From the NCBI GenBank assembly GCA_030431775.1, contig JAUIHW010000032.1:1-45477 (forward strand): a DNA stretch of 45,477 nt, in the 5' to 3' direction. This DNA comes from Gammaproteobacteria bacterium. Its GTDB lineage: Bacteria; Pseudomonadota; Gammaproteobacteria; Pseudomonadales; JAUIET01. The notes beneath the pieces are model-generated. The model did no database searches, had not been told where the DNA came from, and saw nothing but the letters and a program-made list of their open reading frames with translations. This document shows positions 1 through 9,408 of the stretch, in pieces. The position numbers and the translations under genes are program-made. Numbering within the stretch: position 1 is the stretch's first letter; each line of letters begins with the position of its first letter.

Positions 1-848
1 GCTCCATCGATGGTGGTATGCAATTCGTTTCTGGCACCCGGTATGCGATGACGGAACACCTCAGCCCAGGGGGCAGTACTGGGGTCTTGGTCGCTGAAGG
101 CGGTTACAAACGGTTTGCGCCATTGTTCAAGAGCCTGCCACACGGCCCGGTTTTCGTCGCTGCCGGGCATGCTCTCGTCTATTGGTATCAGTTCCGGAAA
201 TGCCAGCGCCCCTGCTTTGTATGACGCATCAGGGAAGGGCGCGTCATAGGCCTTCATTACAGCCGGGCTCAATGCCGTGCTGCTGACACCGGCCACGATA
301 TCGGCAACCGGCAAATCATCAGCCGCGGCTACCGTATCGACCCATTGTTTAACAAGATCGCCCGGCCAATCAGCGATGCCTGCCGGTGGTGGCTGGTTGT
401 TTGGCAAAAGCGTATTCGCAGCGATGACTGCAGAGAACTTCTCGGGCTGCCGGGCCAGCGCGCTCAAGCCTATCGGCCCTCCCCAGTCCTGGCCAACCAG
501 CACAATATTGCTTAGCTCGAGCTGGTTGATGAACTCGGTCATCCAATTGACAAACTGCGCGTAGGAATAGTCCTCGCGGTGCCGCAGTTTGTCAGAACGA
601 CCAAAGCCGATATGATCGGGAGCGATTGCTCGGATACCGGCAGCGCTTAAACAGGCTAGAACGGTTCGCCAGGCAAAACTCCAGCTCGGCTCGCCGTGTA
701 ATAGCAGTACACTGGGTCGGCTTGAAGATGCACCATGGTCTATATAGTGCATGCGCAGCGAGCCGTGCTGCTCCCCATCTATATGGATGTATTTGGGCGG
801 GTAGGGAAAATCCGGCAGCTTGGTAAAGCGGTGATCAGGAGTTCGCAA
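1..848 (-). CDS. Haloalkane dehalogenase (subfamily I like), 3' end cut by window edge
   Basis: Alpha/beta-hydrolase that would cleave carbon-halogen bonds of haloalkanes by water (EC 3.8.1.5), in the cytoplasm. 282 codons are visible; about 25 C-terminal residues, with the catalytic His, lie beyond base 1. Seen: an RTPDHRF start typical of the DhlA group, the HGEPSW oxyanion motif (residues 51-56), nucleophile Asp121 followed by halide-binding Trp122 in GQDWGG, and a likely catalytic acid Asp255 in FSDQDP. The last visible residues (HTTIDG) fit the run-up to the catalytic His. No ATG occurs in frame near the start. I placed it at a TTG (846-848) just before RTPD; another TTG lies further upstream inside avtA. 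The gene follows avtA after about 16 bases on the same strand, so co-transcription is likely. Family sure; substrate unknown. Confidence 0.85.
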   Translation of the reverse strand, partial: MRTPDHRFTKLPDFPYPPKYIHIDGEQHGSLRMHYIDHGASSSRPSVLLLHGEPSWSFAWRTVLACLSAAGIRAIAPDHIGFGRSDKLRHREDYSYAQFVNWMTEFINQLELSNIVLVGQDWGGPIGLSALARQPEKFSAVIAANTLLPNNQPPPAGIADWPGDLVKQWVDTVAAADDLPVADIVAGVSSTALSPAVMKAYDAPFPDASYKAGALAFPELIPIDESMPGSDENRAVWQALEQWRKPFVTAFSDQDPSTAPWAEVFRHRIPGARNELHTTIDG

Positions 849-864
849 TACCGAGGCGGATAGC

Positions 865-2124
865 TCAGCCGGTGTCGTAGGCTTGCTGGACTTCTTTGGC
901 AATGATTTCAAACCCACGTTGTACTTTGCTTGCTTCCTGCGAATAGGAGACCCTGATGCATTCGTTCTGGTGGCGCCAGGTCTCATCAACGCCGATAAAA
1001 AACGGTTCGCCAGGCACCACGAGCACACCGCGCTGCTTCAACCGTTGATAAAGCTCGCGCGAAGGAATTGGCAAACCCTCAAACCACAGCCACAAAAAAA
1101 AGGCACCTTCCGGCCGGTGGATATGATACGGCAGCGTTTGCCCCAACAGGCGACGCAACTCGGTGACACAATGCTCGGCTCTGGCCTGGTAAAACGGCCG
1201 GATTATATCGTTGCTGAGCGCATCGATAGCATCATCGCGCAACAGGCGTTTGCCAATGGCAGGGCCCAGTGTGCCACAGGCAAGGCTGGCGATCGTATTA
1301 GCATTACTTAAGGCACGGGCAAATTCTTCACTGGAGACAATGATACCGGTTCGTGCGCCGGGCAGGCCAAGCTTGGACAGGCTCAATGCCAGGATCACAT
1401 TATTATTCCAAAGCGGTTGTGCGCTGCTGAATAAGATATTTGGAAAGGGTTGTCCATAGGCGCCGTCGATCAGTAAGGGCACATTCCGTTCTCTGGCAAT
1501 CGCATCCAGCTGCTGTACTTCGGCGTCAGTGAGCACATTACCAGTCGGGTTGGTTGGCCTGGACACGCACAGTGCTGCGACATCGTCATCAATGCTTAGT
1601 TGAGAAAAATCCACATGGTACTTGAACTGTTTATTGTCCAGGTGTTCGATTTCCGGGCGTGTTGCAGAAAAGAAATCTCTGCTTAAACCAGCGTCCCGGT
1701 AGCCAAGGTACTCTGGGCTCAGCGGCAGATGCAAGCGCCGGTGGCTGCCATCCGGCATGTGGCCAGCCAACAGATTCGCAATCAGAAAAAAAGCGGACTG
1801 ACTGCCGTTGCAAACGGAAATATTGGCCGCACTGAGTGGCCAGCCATAATGGCGCTTGAGGTAAGCGGCCATTTCAGTGCGAAACTCCAGGTCGCCCTGC
1901 GGACTTTGATAAATGCCGAGCATGGAGTGGCGAGCCGTGGGGCTGTCCAGAATTGTCTGCAAATGCCGTTTAAACAGGGCGTCTGCTTCTGGGATATGGG
2001 CCGGGTTACCCCCACCCATGAAAATGGCCTCCGGGTTTTCATTCAGGGCAACCCCAAGGTCATCCATCAATTCGACAATACCGGACTGCCCGGCAAATTT
2101 CTCGCCGAAGGCGGATAGTCTCAT
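865..2124 (-). CDS. avtA: Valine--pyruvate aminotransferase (AvtA-like)
   Basis: Class I/II PLP aminotransferase, 419 residues, expected to make valine or alanine by transferring an amino group between 2-oxoisovalerate and alanine/pyruvate (EC 2.6.1.66), cytoplasmic. It resembles E. coli AvtA along its whole length: FGEKF near the start, the GGGNPA-IPE stretch (38-45), NGSQSAFF (106-113), SRPTNPTGNV (188-197), Asp220 for the PLP pyridine nitrogen, the Schiff-base Lys251 in SLSKLGLPG, and PEGAFFLWLWF near residue 335. ATG start with an AGGG ribosome site 6 bases upstream. It lies 49 bases downstream of gcvP on the same strand and upstream of the dehalogenase. Substrate choice is inferred from similarity to AvtA. 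Confidence 0.9.
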   Translation of the reverse strand: MRLSAFGEKFAGQSGIVELMDDLGVALNENPEAIFMGGGNPAHIPEADALFKRHLQTILDSPTARHSMLGIYQSPQGDLEFRTEMAAYLKRHYGWPLSAANISVCNGSQSAFFLIANLLAGHMPDGSHRRLHLPLSPEYLGYRDAGLSRDFFSATRPEIEHLDNKQFKYHVDFSQLSIDDDVAALCVSRPTNPTGNVLTDAEVQQLDAIARERNVPLLIDGAYGQPFPNILFSSAQPLWNNNVILALSLSKLGLPGARTGIIVSSEEFARALSNANTIASLACGTLGPAIGKRLLRDDAIDALSNDIIRPFYQARAEHCVTELRRLLGQTLPYHIHRPEGAFFLWLWFEGLPIPSRELYQRLKQRGVLVVPGEPFFIGVDETWRHQNECIRVSYSQEASKVQRGFEIIAKEVQQAYDTG

Positions 2125-2173
2125 ATTAACCCTGTACTAAGAGGTCTCGCCGGATTATACCGTATACCGTCTA

Positions 2174-5053
2174 TTAGCTCTGCTCATAAGCACTCATTGG
2201 CTGGCAGCTGCACACCAGGTTGCGATCACCAAACACGTTGTCAATGCGCCCGACCGGTGGCCAATATTTATTGTGTCGAATTTCCTCACAGGGATAGGCA
2301 GCTTGCTCGCGGCTGTAAGGGTGAGTCCAATCGGCGGCCAGGCACTGATGCGCCGTATGCGGCGCATTGACCAGTACGTTGTCCTGTTCGTTGCTGTTGC
2401 CAGCTTCAATGTCGGCGATTTCCTGACGGATGCTGATCATCGCGTCACAGAAACGATCCAGTTCGGCCAGTGATTCGCTTTCCGTTGGCTCCACCATTAA
2501 GGTGCCCGACACAGGGAAGGACATGGTTGGTGCGTGAAAGCCATAGTCGATCAGGCGTTTCGCCACATCTTCCACCTCAATGCCAGTACTTTGCTTCAGA
2601 GGGCGCAGGTCAAGAATGCACTCATGTGCCACCCGTCCACGCTCACCCACGTACAGAATGGGGTAATGCGCCTGCAGTCGTTCGGCAATGTAATTGGCGC
2701 TAAGCATGGCGGCCTCAGTGGCCTGACGCAGCCCGCGGCTGCCCATCATGGTGATATACATCCAGCTGATGGGCAGAATACTGGCACTGCCCCAGGCGCT
2801 GGCGGCTACCGGGCCGACCAAGGAGTAGTCAGATGGCAGGTCGGCGTGACCGGGAAGAAAGGGCTGAAGATGAGCACCGACGCCGATCGGACCGACGCCG
2901 GGACCGCCGCCCCCATGCGGAATACAAAAGGTTTTGTGCAGGTTAAGATGGGAGACGTCGCCGCCAAACCGCCCCGGATAACAGATGCCCAGCATGGCGT
3001 TGAGGTTGGCGCCATCGATATACACCTGACCACCATGGCGGTGAACCACATCGCAAACTTCCTGCACCTGCGATTCGAACACTCCATGCGTGGACGGATA
3101 AGTAATCATAATCGCGGCGAGACGTTGGCTGTGGGCTTCGGCCTTGCTGTTAAGGTCCGCAAGGTCAACGTTGCCTTCCTCGTCGCAATTCACAACAACG
3201 ATGTTCATGCCGCACATCTGTGCCGAAGCCGGGTTGGTGCCATGCGCTGAGGCGGGGATCAGGCAGACATCGCGCTGAGCTTCACCACGACTCTCATGGT
3301 AGGCTTTAATTGCCAGCAGGCCGGCGTACTCACCCTGAGACCCGGCGTTAGGCTGCAATGAGACTGCGGCATAACCGGTGACTGTGCATAGCTGTTGCTC
3401 AAGCTCGGCGATCATCTCACGGTAGCCTTGAGTTTGTTCTGCAGGTGCAAACGGATGAATGCGCGCGAACTCTGGCCAACTCACCGGCAGCATTTCGCTG
3501 GTGGCATTGAGTTTCATCGTACAGGAACCCAAGGGAATCATCGCGCGATCCAGGGCAATATCCTTGTCGGCCAGCTGCCGCAGATAGCGCAGCATTTTGG
3601 TTTCCGAATGATGGGAGTTAAAAACCGGGTGACTGAGGATGGCATCCTGGCGTAACAGCTTGTCCGGGATCGCACTGGCTGTTTGTCTGGCCACAGCTGA
3701 GAAGCTTTGCTTGCTCGCCGCAAGCAGTTGCCAAAGCTGTTCTACCAATTCGGGTGTGCTGGTTTCATCCAGCGATATACCCAGCTCCTGCTGCTTGATT
3801 GGCCGCAGGTTAATCCGCTGTGCATTGGCGAGTTTAAGAATTTTGCCAATATCTTTTTCAGGGCGGATACGAAGCGTGTCGAATATGGGGCCTTCGCTTA
3901 CGCTCAGACCACTGTTGACCAACCCTGTACGCAGTACATTGGTCAGAAAATGGGTGCGTTCGGCGATGCGGCGGATACCGGTCGGACCGTGGTAAACAGC
4001 AAAGCTGGCCGCCATAATCGCCAGCAGCGCCTGAGCCGTACAGATATTGCTGGTCGCTTTTTCCCGTCGAATATGCTGCTCACGGGTTTGCAGCGCCAGT
4101 CGATAGGCAGGCTGTCCGGCGCTGTCCACCGACACCCCGACGATCCGGCCAGGCAATGACCGCTTAAATTTTTCTCGGCAGGCCATGTAGGCAGCATGTG
4201 GCCCGCCAAAACCCAGTGGCACGCCGAATCGCTGGGTGTTACCCACGGCGATGTCCGCATTCATGGCGCCCGGTGATTTCAGCAGGGCCAGCGCCAGAAT
4301 ATCGGCGGCCATAATCGCGAGAGCCTTGTGATTATGCGCTGCATCAATGATGGATTGAAAATCCCGGATAATGCCATCGTCACCGGGGTATTGCAGCAGT
4401 ACGGCAAAGAAGTCGCCATCGCTGAGTAAGCGCTGAGGATCATCAACGACCACTTCCACGTCCAGGTAGCGGGCCCGGGTTTCAATCACTGCAATGCTTT
4501 GTGGGAAGCAATTGCGATCCACCAGAAAACGCTTACTTTTGCTTTTACCGACCCGTTGCGCCAGGCTCATGGCCTCAGCACAGGCGGTAGCCTCATCCAG
4601 CAAGGACGCGTTGGCGATATCCATGCCGGTCAGGTCGCCCACCATGGTTTGAAAGTTGAGCAAGGCCTCCAGACGGCCTTGTGAGATTTCTGGCTGGTAA
4701 GGCGTGTAGGACGTATACCAGGCCGGATTTTCCAAAACATTGCGCTGAATGATCGCCGGTGTAAAACAGTCGTAGTACCCCTGGCCAATTAATGATGTGA
4801 ACACCTGGTTTTTGTCGGCCAAGGTTCGAAGCCTGTTCAATGCCTGTTGTTCGCTTGCTGCTGCCTCCAGATTGAGCGGAGAGTCATCGCGGATGGCATC
4901 CGGCACAATCTGGCCGATCAGCTCATCCATGCTGGAAAGTCCGAGGCTGGCGAGCATTTTTTTCTGATCCTGCTCGGTCAGACCAATATGGCGGGTAGAA
5001 AATTCCTCGATCATTGTGTCCGGGAGGGTGCTGATAGGTTCCGCTGCAGTCAT
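2174..5053 (-). CDS. gcvP: Glycine dehydrogenase (decarboxylating), glycine cleavage P protein
   Basis: P protein of the glycine cleavage system (EC 1.4.4.2): PLP-dependent decarboxylation of glycine and transfer of the aminomethyl group to lipoyl-GcvH. At 959 residues it is the one-chain form, the usual length in gammaproteobacteria. Seen: STRHIG N-terminus (19-24), the N-terminal half with [14 protein letters not shown], the PLP Lys in [16 protein letters not shown] (about residue 705), and the C-terminal [19 protein letters not shown] motif. Its ATG lies one base after the gcvT stop with AGGAAA as ribosome site, so translation is probably coupled. There is no gcvH between gcvT and gcvP or anywhere in the window; the H protein must come from another locus. 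Confidence 0.97.
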   Translation of the reverse strand: MTAAEPISTLPDTMIEEFSTRHIGLTEQDQKKMLASLGLSSMDELIGQIVPDAIRDDSPLNLEAAASEQQALNRLRTLADKNQVFTSLIGQGYYDCFTPAIIQRNVLENPAWYTSYTPYQPEISQGRLEALLNFQTMVGDLTGMDIANASLLDEATACAEAMSLAQRVGKSKSKRFLVDRNCFPQSIAVIETRARYLDVEVVVDDPQRLLSDGDFFAVLLQYPGDDGIIRDFQSIIDAAHNHKALAIMAADILALALLKSPGAMNADIAVGNTQRFGVPLGFGGPHAAYMACREKFKRSLPGRIVGVSVDSAGQPAYRLALQTREQHIRREKATSNICTAQALLAIMAASFAVYHGPTGIRRIAERTHFLTNVLRTGLVNSGLSVSEGPIFDTLRIRPEKDIGKILKLANAQRINLRPIKQQELGISLDETSTPELVEQLWQLLAASKQSFSAVARQTASAIPDKLLRQDAILSHPVFNSHHSETKMLRYLRQLADKDIALDRAMIPLGSCTMKLNATSEMLPVSWPEFARIHPFAPAEQTQGYREMIAELEQQLCTVTGYAAVSLQPNAGSQGEYAGLLAIKAYHESRGEAQRDVCLIPASAHGTNPASAQMCGMNIVVVNCDEEGNVDLADLNSKAEAHSQRLAAIMITYPSTHGVFESQVQEVCDVVHRHGGQVYIDGANLNAMLGICYPGRFGGDVSHLNLHKTFCIPHGGGGPGVGPIGVGAHLQPFLPGHADLPSDYSLVGPVAASAWGSASILPISWMYITMMGSRGLRQATEAAMLSANYIAERLQAHYPILYVGERGRVAHECILDLRPLKQSTGIEVEDVAKRLIDYGFHAPTMSFPVSGTLMVEPTESESLAELDRFCDAMISIRQEIADIEAGNSNEQDNVLVNAPHTAHQCLAADWTHPYSREQAAYPCEEIRHNKYWPPVGRIDNVFGDRNLVCSCQPMSAYEQS

Positions 5054-5054
5054 G

Positions 5055-6197
5055 CTATTTCCTGTGATAGTTTGCTGTGATGAACGGCATTTTTTGTACC
5101 GTTACCATGACCTTTCTGTTACGCAAGCTCGCGTTCAGCTGTGTGCCGGCTTGCGCGAGATTAGCGGATACATAGGCCATAGCGATCGGTGCGTTCACGC
5201 TTGGCCCAAAACCGCCGCTGGTAACCTGGCCGCACTCATTGCCGTGCTCATCAAACAGTTCCGCACCTTCGCGAACCGGTGCACGACCGCTTATTGCAAG
5301 ACCAACCCGCTTGCGCGCCGCGCCGTGGCTGATTTGTTCTAGAATTACCTGCGCACCGGGGAAGCCGCCGGCTTTATCGCCACCAGAACGGCGGCTTTTG
5401 CTGATTGACCAACTTAGCCCGGCTTCGACTGGGGTCGTCGATTCGTTCAGATCCTGACCATAAAGACACAGGCCAGCCTCCAGGCGCAGCGAGTCACGTG
5501 CGCCCAGTCCGATTGGCTGGCAGTGCTGGTTGCTTAGCAGGCGGCGCGCGATGGCATCCGCGCAGGTATTGGGTATGGCAATCTCGAACCCATCCTCGCC
5601 TGTGTAACCGGAGCGTGACACCAGGCATTCAACCCCGGATACGGCCATACGTGACGCCTGCATAAACCCCAGTTCACAGGCTTCAGGGGCAAGCTCTTCG
5701 AGCACAGCCGCCGACTTCGGCCCCTGCAGTGCCAGCAGGGCATGACCGGTAATTTTCTGCAGCTCACAGTGACTGCCAATCTGCTCTGACAGGTAGTCGA
5801 AGTCGGCGACTTTACAGGCAGCATTCACTACCAGGAAAAATTCATCCTGTGCCAGGCGGGTGACAATAAGGTCATCGCGAATTCCACCATCGTCGTTGGT
5901 CAGTTGCGTGTACTGTTGCTGGCCCATCGCCAGTGCTTCGCAGTCTATGGGCAGGACCTTTTCCAGAGCCACTGCTGCGGACTCTCCGCGCACCTGGATC
6001 TGGCCCATATGCGAAACGTCGAACAGCCCTGCGTCTGCTCGGGTATGTCGGTGCTCAGCCATGATGCCGGCTGGAAACTGCACGGGCATGGCATAGCCTG
6101 CGAAAGAGACCAGCTTTGCACCGAGTTCCTGGTGCAGTTTGAACAGGGGAGTCTTCTTTAAGCCTTGTTCCCCGGATGATTCTGGAGTATCGGCCAC
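5055..6197 (-). CDS. gcvT: Aminomethyltransferase, glycine cleavage T protein
   Basis: T protein (EC 2.1.2.10): takes the aminomethyl group from lipoyl-GcvH, releases ammonia and forms 5,10-methylene-THF. 380 residues, close to the usual 360-375. Seen: the [22 protein letters not shown] start, [39 protein letters not shown] and [18 protein letters not shown], all diagnostic of GcvT and not of the DmdA or sarcosine oxidase relatives. The start is GTG, preceded by GGAGG at 5-base spacing, which decides it. First gene of the gcvT-gcvP unit. The promoter region is shared with a divergent LysR gene and carries an ATAC-N7-GTAT box. Confidence 0.96.
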   Translation of the reverse strand: MADTPESSGEQGLKKTPLFKLHQELGAKLVSFAGYAMPVQFPAGIMAEHRHTRADAGLFDVSHMGQIQVRGESAAVALEKVLPIDCEALAMGQQQYTQLTNDDGGIRDDLIVTRLAQDEFFLVVNAACKVADFDYLSEQIGSHCELQKITGHALLALQGPKSAAVLEELAPEACELGFMQASRMAVSGVECLVSRSGYTGEDGFEIAIPNTCADAIARRLLSNQHCQPIGLGARDSLRLEAGLCLYGQDLNESTTPVEAGLSWSISKSRRSGGDKAGGFPGAQVILEQISHGAARKRVGLAISGRAPVREGAELFDEHGNECGQVTSGGFGPSVNAPIAMAYVSANLAQAGTQLNASLRNRKVMVTVQKMPFITANYHRK

Positions 6198-6224
6198 TGG
6201 GACCTCCGTTCAAATACTCCGACT

Positions 6225-6243
6225 ATATACTGGCTTTGTATAT
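6225..6243. promoter_or_regulatory. LysR-type regulator box ATAC-N7-GTAT between gcvT and lysR
   Basis: Bases 6225-6243 form a perfect inverted repeat, ATATAC, seven bases, GTATAT. The core ATAC-N7-GTAT equals the recognition-site consensus known for BenM/CatM-type LysR proteins and fits the T-N11-A rule. It sits in the 108-bp gap between gcvT (minus) and a lysR gene (plus), the classic place for a LysR protein to control itself and its divergent neighbour. Confidence 0.6.
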
Positions 6244-6264
6244 TTGATAAGTTTATAGTTTCAA
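6237..6264 (-). promoter_or_regulatory. Candidate sigma-70 promoter of gcvTP
   Basis: Read on the minus strand, TTGAAA (6259-6264) is followed after 16 bases by TATACA (6237-6242), about 40 bases upstream of the gcvT GTG. The -10 hexamer lies inside the LysR-type box at 6225-6243, so the regulator would compete with polymerase if both calls are right. Both hexamers are imperfect and the region is AT-rich, so the call is tentative. Confidence 0.4.
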
Positions 6265-6305
6265 TGCATGTATTTAAAATTATTATGAGGTAAGCGATAC
6301 AACGC

Positions 6306-7169
6306 GTGGCCAGCTCTATCCTGCCATTGGAAGTGTTACGCTCTTTTAGCGCCATCGCAGAGACCGGCAGTGTTACCCGTGCTGCAGAGCTCATCGGCCG
6401 CTCACAGCCCGCACTGAGTTTGCAATTAAAGCGCCTGGAGGATCAAGTGGGCCGACCGTTGTTTGTACGCGACGCCAATCAGTTGCGACTGAATGACGAT
6501 GGCCGACGGCTTCTCGGTTATGCGCAGCGGATGCTGACGCTAAATGACGAGGCGTTGGCGTATTTTCAGGGGCCGGTCATGGGTGGCCGGGTGCGTTTTG
6601 GTGTGCCCAGTGAATTTGCAAGTACGGTGTTACCCCAGGTGATAGGCCGCTTTAGCCGGCTGTACCCGGGGGTGACATTGGAAGTCACATCCAGTTTGAG
6701 TGAAAACCTGATTCAGGGTTACCAGCGAAACGAATTCGACTTGATTCTGGCGCTGCATGATCGCCCCGGGGCCGGGCGCAAAGCGGATAAGGCCTGGGTG
6801 CGAAATGATGAACTGGTTTGGCTTGGCAATGCGCGTGCCCTGCAAAGCACGAATGCGCCAGTTCCCCTGGTGGTCGCTCCTGAGGGCTGCATTTATCGCA
6901 AGAGAATGTTACAGGTACTGAAGCAGACCGGACGGCGTTGCACTATCGTTTATACCAATCCGGACCTCAGTGGCATCGCTGCAGCAATTGATGAGGGCCT
7001 GGGAGTGACTGCGCTGGCGCGAACCACGGTGCCCAAAGGGCAGCGAGCACTGCAAGGGCCGGACATCCCGGAATTGGGTAGCATCAGCGTCAGTCTGCGG
7101 TGTCGGCGCAGTGCCCGCAACCCCGCAATTGAACGGTTGGAACAGGAAGTTCGTGCCGGCTTGCTGTGA
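6306..7169 (+). CDS. LysR family transcriptional regulator (LrhA-like)
   Basis: DNA-binding regulator of 287 residues. The N-terminal winged helix-turn-helix (about residues 7-66) has AETGSVTRAAELIGRSQPALS and LKRLEDQVGRPLF; the remainder matches the periplasmic-binding-protein-like effector domain. The pattern LEVLRSF...LNDEALAYF resembles the LrhA/HexA branch more than GcvA. The only usable start is a GTG at 6306: an in-frame stop lies at 6291-6293, and a GAGG about 15 bases upstream is somewhat far. Divergent from gcvT with a shared LysR box, so it likely controls gcvTP and itself (inference). Its effector is unknown; glycine or a related amino acid is a reasonable guess. Confidence 0.9.
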   Translation: MASSILPLEVLRSFSAIAETGSVTRAAELIGRSQPALSLQLKRLEDQVGRPLFVRDANQLRLNDDGRRLLGYAQRMLTLNDEALAYFQGPVMGGRVRFGVPSEFASTVLPQVIGRFSRLYPGVTLEVTSSLSENLIQGYQRNEFDLILALHDRPGAGRKADKAWVRNDELVWLGNARALQSTNAPVPLVVAPEGCIYRKRMLQVLKQTGRRCTIVYTNPDLSGIAAAIDEGLGVTALARTTVPKGQRALQGPDIPELGSISVSLRCRRSARNPAIERLEQEVRAGLL

Positions 7170-7186
7170 CGCATGCCTGGACGTGC

Positions 7187-7211
7187 AAAAAAAACCGCCC
7201 CGAAGGGCGGT
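7187..7211 (-). terminator. Rho-independent terminator of amt
   Basis: On the minus strand ACCGCCC, the tetraloop TTCG, GGGCGGT, then an unbroken run of about eight T. Stem 7194-7200 with 7205-7211; T-run (A on plus) 7187-7194. It lies about 40 bases after the amt stop codon. On the plus strand the stem follows lysR, but the poly-A is on the wrong side, so it mainly serves amt. Confidence 0.9.
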
Positions 7212-7252
7212 AGAGAGCACTCGCTAGGAGTGCCTGGTCAGAGGACCGGGTG

Positions 7253-8521
7253 TCAGCCGTTGCTGACGAATTCCGGGTAGGCTTCGATGCCGCACTCGGC
7301 GATATCCACACCGCTGTACTCATCTTCCTCGCTGACACGAATACCCATGATGCTCTTGATCACAAACCAGACTATGAAGCTGGCAACAAACACCCAGACG
7401 AAAATCGTCAGTGCGCCTATGATCTGTCCGCTGAAGGACACGTCGCCATTGGTGAATGGAACAGCAAGCAAGCCCCATAATCCAACCGTGCCGTGCACGG
7501 AAATAGCACCCACAGGATCATCGATGCGCAGTTTATCCAGAGTGATGATGGAGAACACCACGAGGACGCCGCCAACGGCACCAATCAGGGTGGCGGCGAC
7601 CGGCGTTGGGGTTGAAGGCTCTGCGGTAATCGCTACCAGTCCAGCCAGAGCGCCGTTCAGCGCCATGGTCAGGTCGGCCTTGCCGAACATGATGCGAGCC
7701 GTCAGCAACGCTGCGACCAGGCCACCGGCTGCGGCCGTGTTGGTGTTCAGAAACACCATGGCGACTGAATTGGCGTTGGCCACGTCGCCGAGTTTCAAAA
7801 CAGAGCCGCCGTTGAATCCGAACCAACCCATCCAGAGAATAAACATACCCAGGGTGGCGAGCGGCATGTTGGCGCCCGGAATTGGCTGAACTTCGCCATT
7901 CGGACCGTATTTGCCCTTACGAGCGCCTAGCAAGAGGACACCCGCTAACGCGGCAGCTGCGCCGGCCATATGCACAATACCGGAACCGGCAAAGTCGGAA
8001 AAGCCGAGGTCGCCGAGTGTGTAAAGGCCAAACACGGACTGGCCTCCCCAGGTCCAGCTGCCTTCCAGCGGGTAGATGAAGCCCGTCATGAAAACAGCGA
8101 AGACCAGAAACGCCCAGAGCTTCATGCGTTCCGCAACGGCACCAGAGACAATCGACATAGCCGTCGCAACGAACACAACCTGAAAGAAGAAGTCCGACGC
8201 GGAGGAATAAACAGCACCACCATCGAAGCCAGCTTCTGCCGAGGCCGCCAAAGCGTCTTCGACCAGCGTGTCCCCGCCGGCAATGCCACTTAGAAACAAG
8301 GTGCTGTCATACATGATCATATAGCCGCACACCATGTACATTAGGCAGGCAATGGCAAACAGCGCAACGTTCTTGGTGAGTATTTCGGTGGTATTCTTGG
8401 TGCGAACCAAGCCAGCCTCCAGCATCGCAAAGCCGGCGGCCATCCACATGACCAATGCCCCACAGACGAGAAAGTAAAAAGTATCTATCGCGTACTGGAG
8501 CTCGTAAATCTGATTTTCCAT
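7253..8521 (-). CDS. amt: Ammonium transporter, Amt family
   Basis: Inner-membrane ammonium channel/transporter of 422 residues with about 11 membrane segments. Seen: MLEAGLVRTKN after the first segment, SWTWGG (155-160), Asp176 in DFAGSGIVH with the first pore His at 184, and the second pore His at 343 in VGAISVHGTVGLWG; these are the Asp and twin-His of AmtB-type pores. ATG start with GAGG seven bases upstream. In many proteobacteria amt follows glnK (a PII protein), but no glnK is next to it here. A sigma-54-type promoter upstream and a strong terminator downstream make it a single-gene, probably nitrogen-controlled unit. Confidence 0.96.
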   Translation of the reverse strand: MENQIYELQYAIDTFYFLVCGALVMWMAAGFAMLEAGLVRTKNTTEILTKNVALFAIACLMYMVCGYMIMYDSTLFLSGIAGGDTLVEDALAASAEAGFDGGAVYSSASDFFFQVVFVATAMSIVSGAVAERMKLWAFLVFAVFMTGFIYPLEGSWTWGGQSVFGLYTLGDLGFSDFAGSGIVHMAGAAAALAGVLLLGARKGKYGPNGEVQPIPGANMPLATLGMFILWMGWFGFNGGSVLKLGDVANANSVAMVFLNTNTAAAGGLVAALLTARIMFGKADLTMALNGALAGLVAITAEPSTPTPVAATLIGAVGGVLVVFSIITLDKLRIDDPVGAISVHGTVGLWGLLAVPFTNGDVSFSGQIIGALTIFVWVFVASFIVWFVIKSIMGIRVSEEDEYSGVDIAECGIEAYPEFVSNG

Positions 8522-8558
8522 TCTGAATCCTCAACAGGCGGGTGAACGCCTCTGCAAT

Positions 8559-8574
8559 TGCACTATGCGTGCCA
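8559..8574 (-). promoter_or_regulatory. Sigma-54 (RpoN) promoter of amt
   Basis: Minus strand TGGCACGCATAGTGCA fits the RpoN consensus TGGCACG-N4-TTGCA at every fixed position except the first T of the -12 block. The invariant GG (-24) and GC (-12) have the right spacing. It lies 38 bases upstream of the amt ATG. I found no clear NtrC palindrome further upstream. Nitrogen-limited expression is the expected outcome. Confidence 0.75.
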
Positions 8575-8771
8575 GTCCAAGAAAAACCATTTCAAACATA
8601 TACTTACGGCGTTTTCAAAGAAATAGTCTAGGATTGTCCCCGAGGCCTGTGCGCCATCATTGCCCGGCGATGACCGTCAGTGCACTCTTGTGGGCCTTAA
8701 CTGGATCGCAACCTGCTGTGTGGCAAAAGCCAGTTACACTACAGCTTTGGCCTCTGGGGGAAAGCGGGTAA

Positions 8772-9188
8772 ATGGTAGAAGTGCAGGTAAAAAAAGAAAT
8801 CGCGGCAGGCATTGAAGCGTGCTGGGCTCTGTTCAGCAAGTTTGGAGACCTGTCCTGGATTGATGGTGATCAACAGGTGGAAGTCATCGGGGAGGGGGTT
8901 GGTATGATCCGCCGTTTGACTATGCCGGGTATGGAGCCCTTCGATGAGGTGTTGCTTGCGATGGACGACGCCGCGCACAGTTATACCTACAGTATCCCAA
9001 AATGCGCGATCATCCCGTTTGACAATTATGTTGCTGAGGTAATGCTGAGCGGTGATGCGAACCGTTGTGAGGTGCGTTGGACCTCCAGTTTCGACGAAGG
9101 CGGAATGGATGCGGAGCAGGCTAAAGAGCTGATTGCCGCCAATTACCGCATGATGCTGGATATGGCGGCGCAAAAATTGACAGCGTGA
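8772..9188 (+). CDS. SRPBCC family protein (polyketide cyclase/dehydrase-like)
   Basis: Small 138-residue protein of the START/Bet v 1-like (SRPBCC) fold, which encloses a hydrophobic cavity for lipids or other small ligands. Seen: the opening beta strand VEVQVKKEIAAGIEACWALFSKFGDLSWID, the GVGMIRRLTMPG turn, and the C-terminal helix with AKELIAANYRMMLDMAAQKL. ATG at 8772 with purine-rich GGGGGAAAG upstream. No catalytic residues are assigned for this family, so its ligand is unknown. The tRNA-Ala promoter overlaps its last codons. Confidence 0.8.
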   Translation: MVEVQVKKEIAAGIEACWALFSKFGDLSWIDGDQQVEVIGEGVGMIRRLTMPGMEPFDEVLLAMDDAAHSYTYSIPKCAIIPFDNYVAEVMLSGDANRCEVRWTSSFDEGGMDAEQAKELIAANYRMMLDMAAQKLTA

Positions 9189-9205
9189 TTTCAGCTACGT
9201 AGAAT
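9177..9205 (+). promoter_or_regulatory. Sigma-70 promoter of tRNA-Ala
   Basis: Perfect -35 TTGACA (9177-9182), a 17-base spacer, and -10 TAGAAT (9200-9205, five of six). A GC-rich discriminator (CGCCGCC) follows, the usual mark of stringent control of stable RNA genes. The predicted start is about 10 bases before the mature tRNA. The -35 element is inside the last codons of the SRPBCC gene. Confidence 0.8.
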
Positions 9206-9222
9206 CGCCGCCTTCCCTCCGT

Positions 9223-9298
<76 letters not shown>

Positions 9299-9408
9299 TT
9301 TCAACGACCGCAATTCAAGCTTGCAGGCGTGGGTTCAACAGGGCTCAGCCGGTTATAATCCTCCTTGGTAAAGCATTGATTTCTGACTGAACACCGGGAG
9401 CACAACCT

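Noticed and set aside
2534-3250. 238-codon plus-strand open frame
   Set aside because: Lies entirely opposite gcvP, whose frame is conserved; no ribosome site or recognisable protein.
6198-6305. Possible glycine riboswitch before gcvT
   Set aside because: The gap is only 108 bases and shows no tandem aptamer features; the LysR box explains it better.
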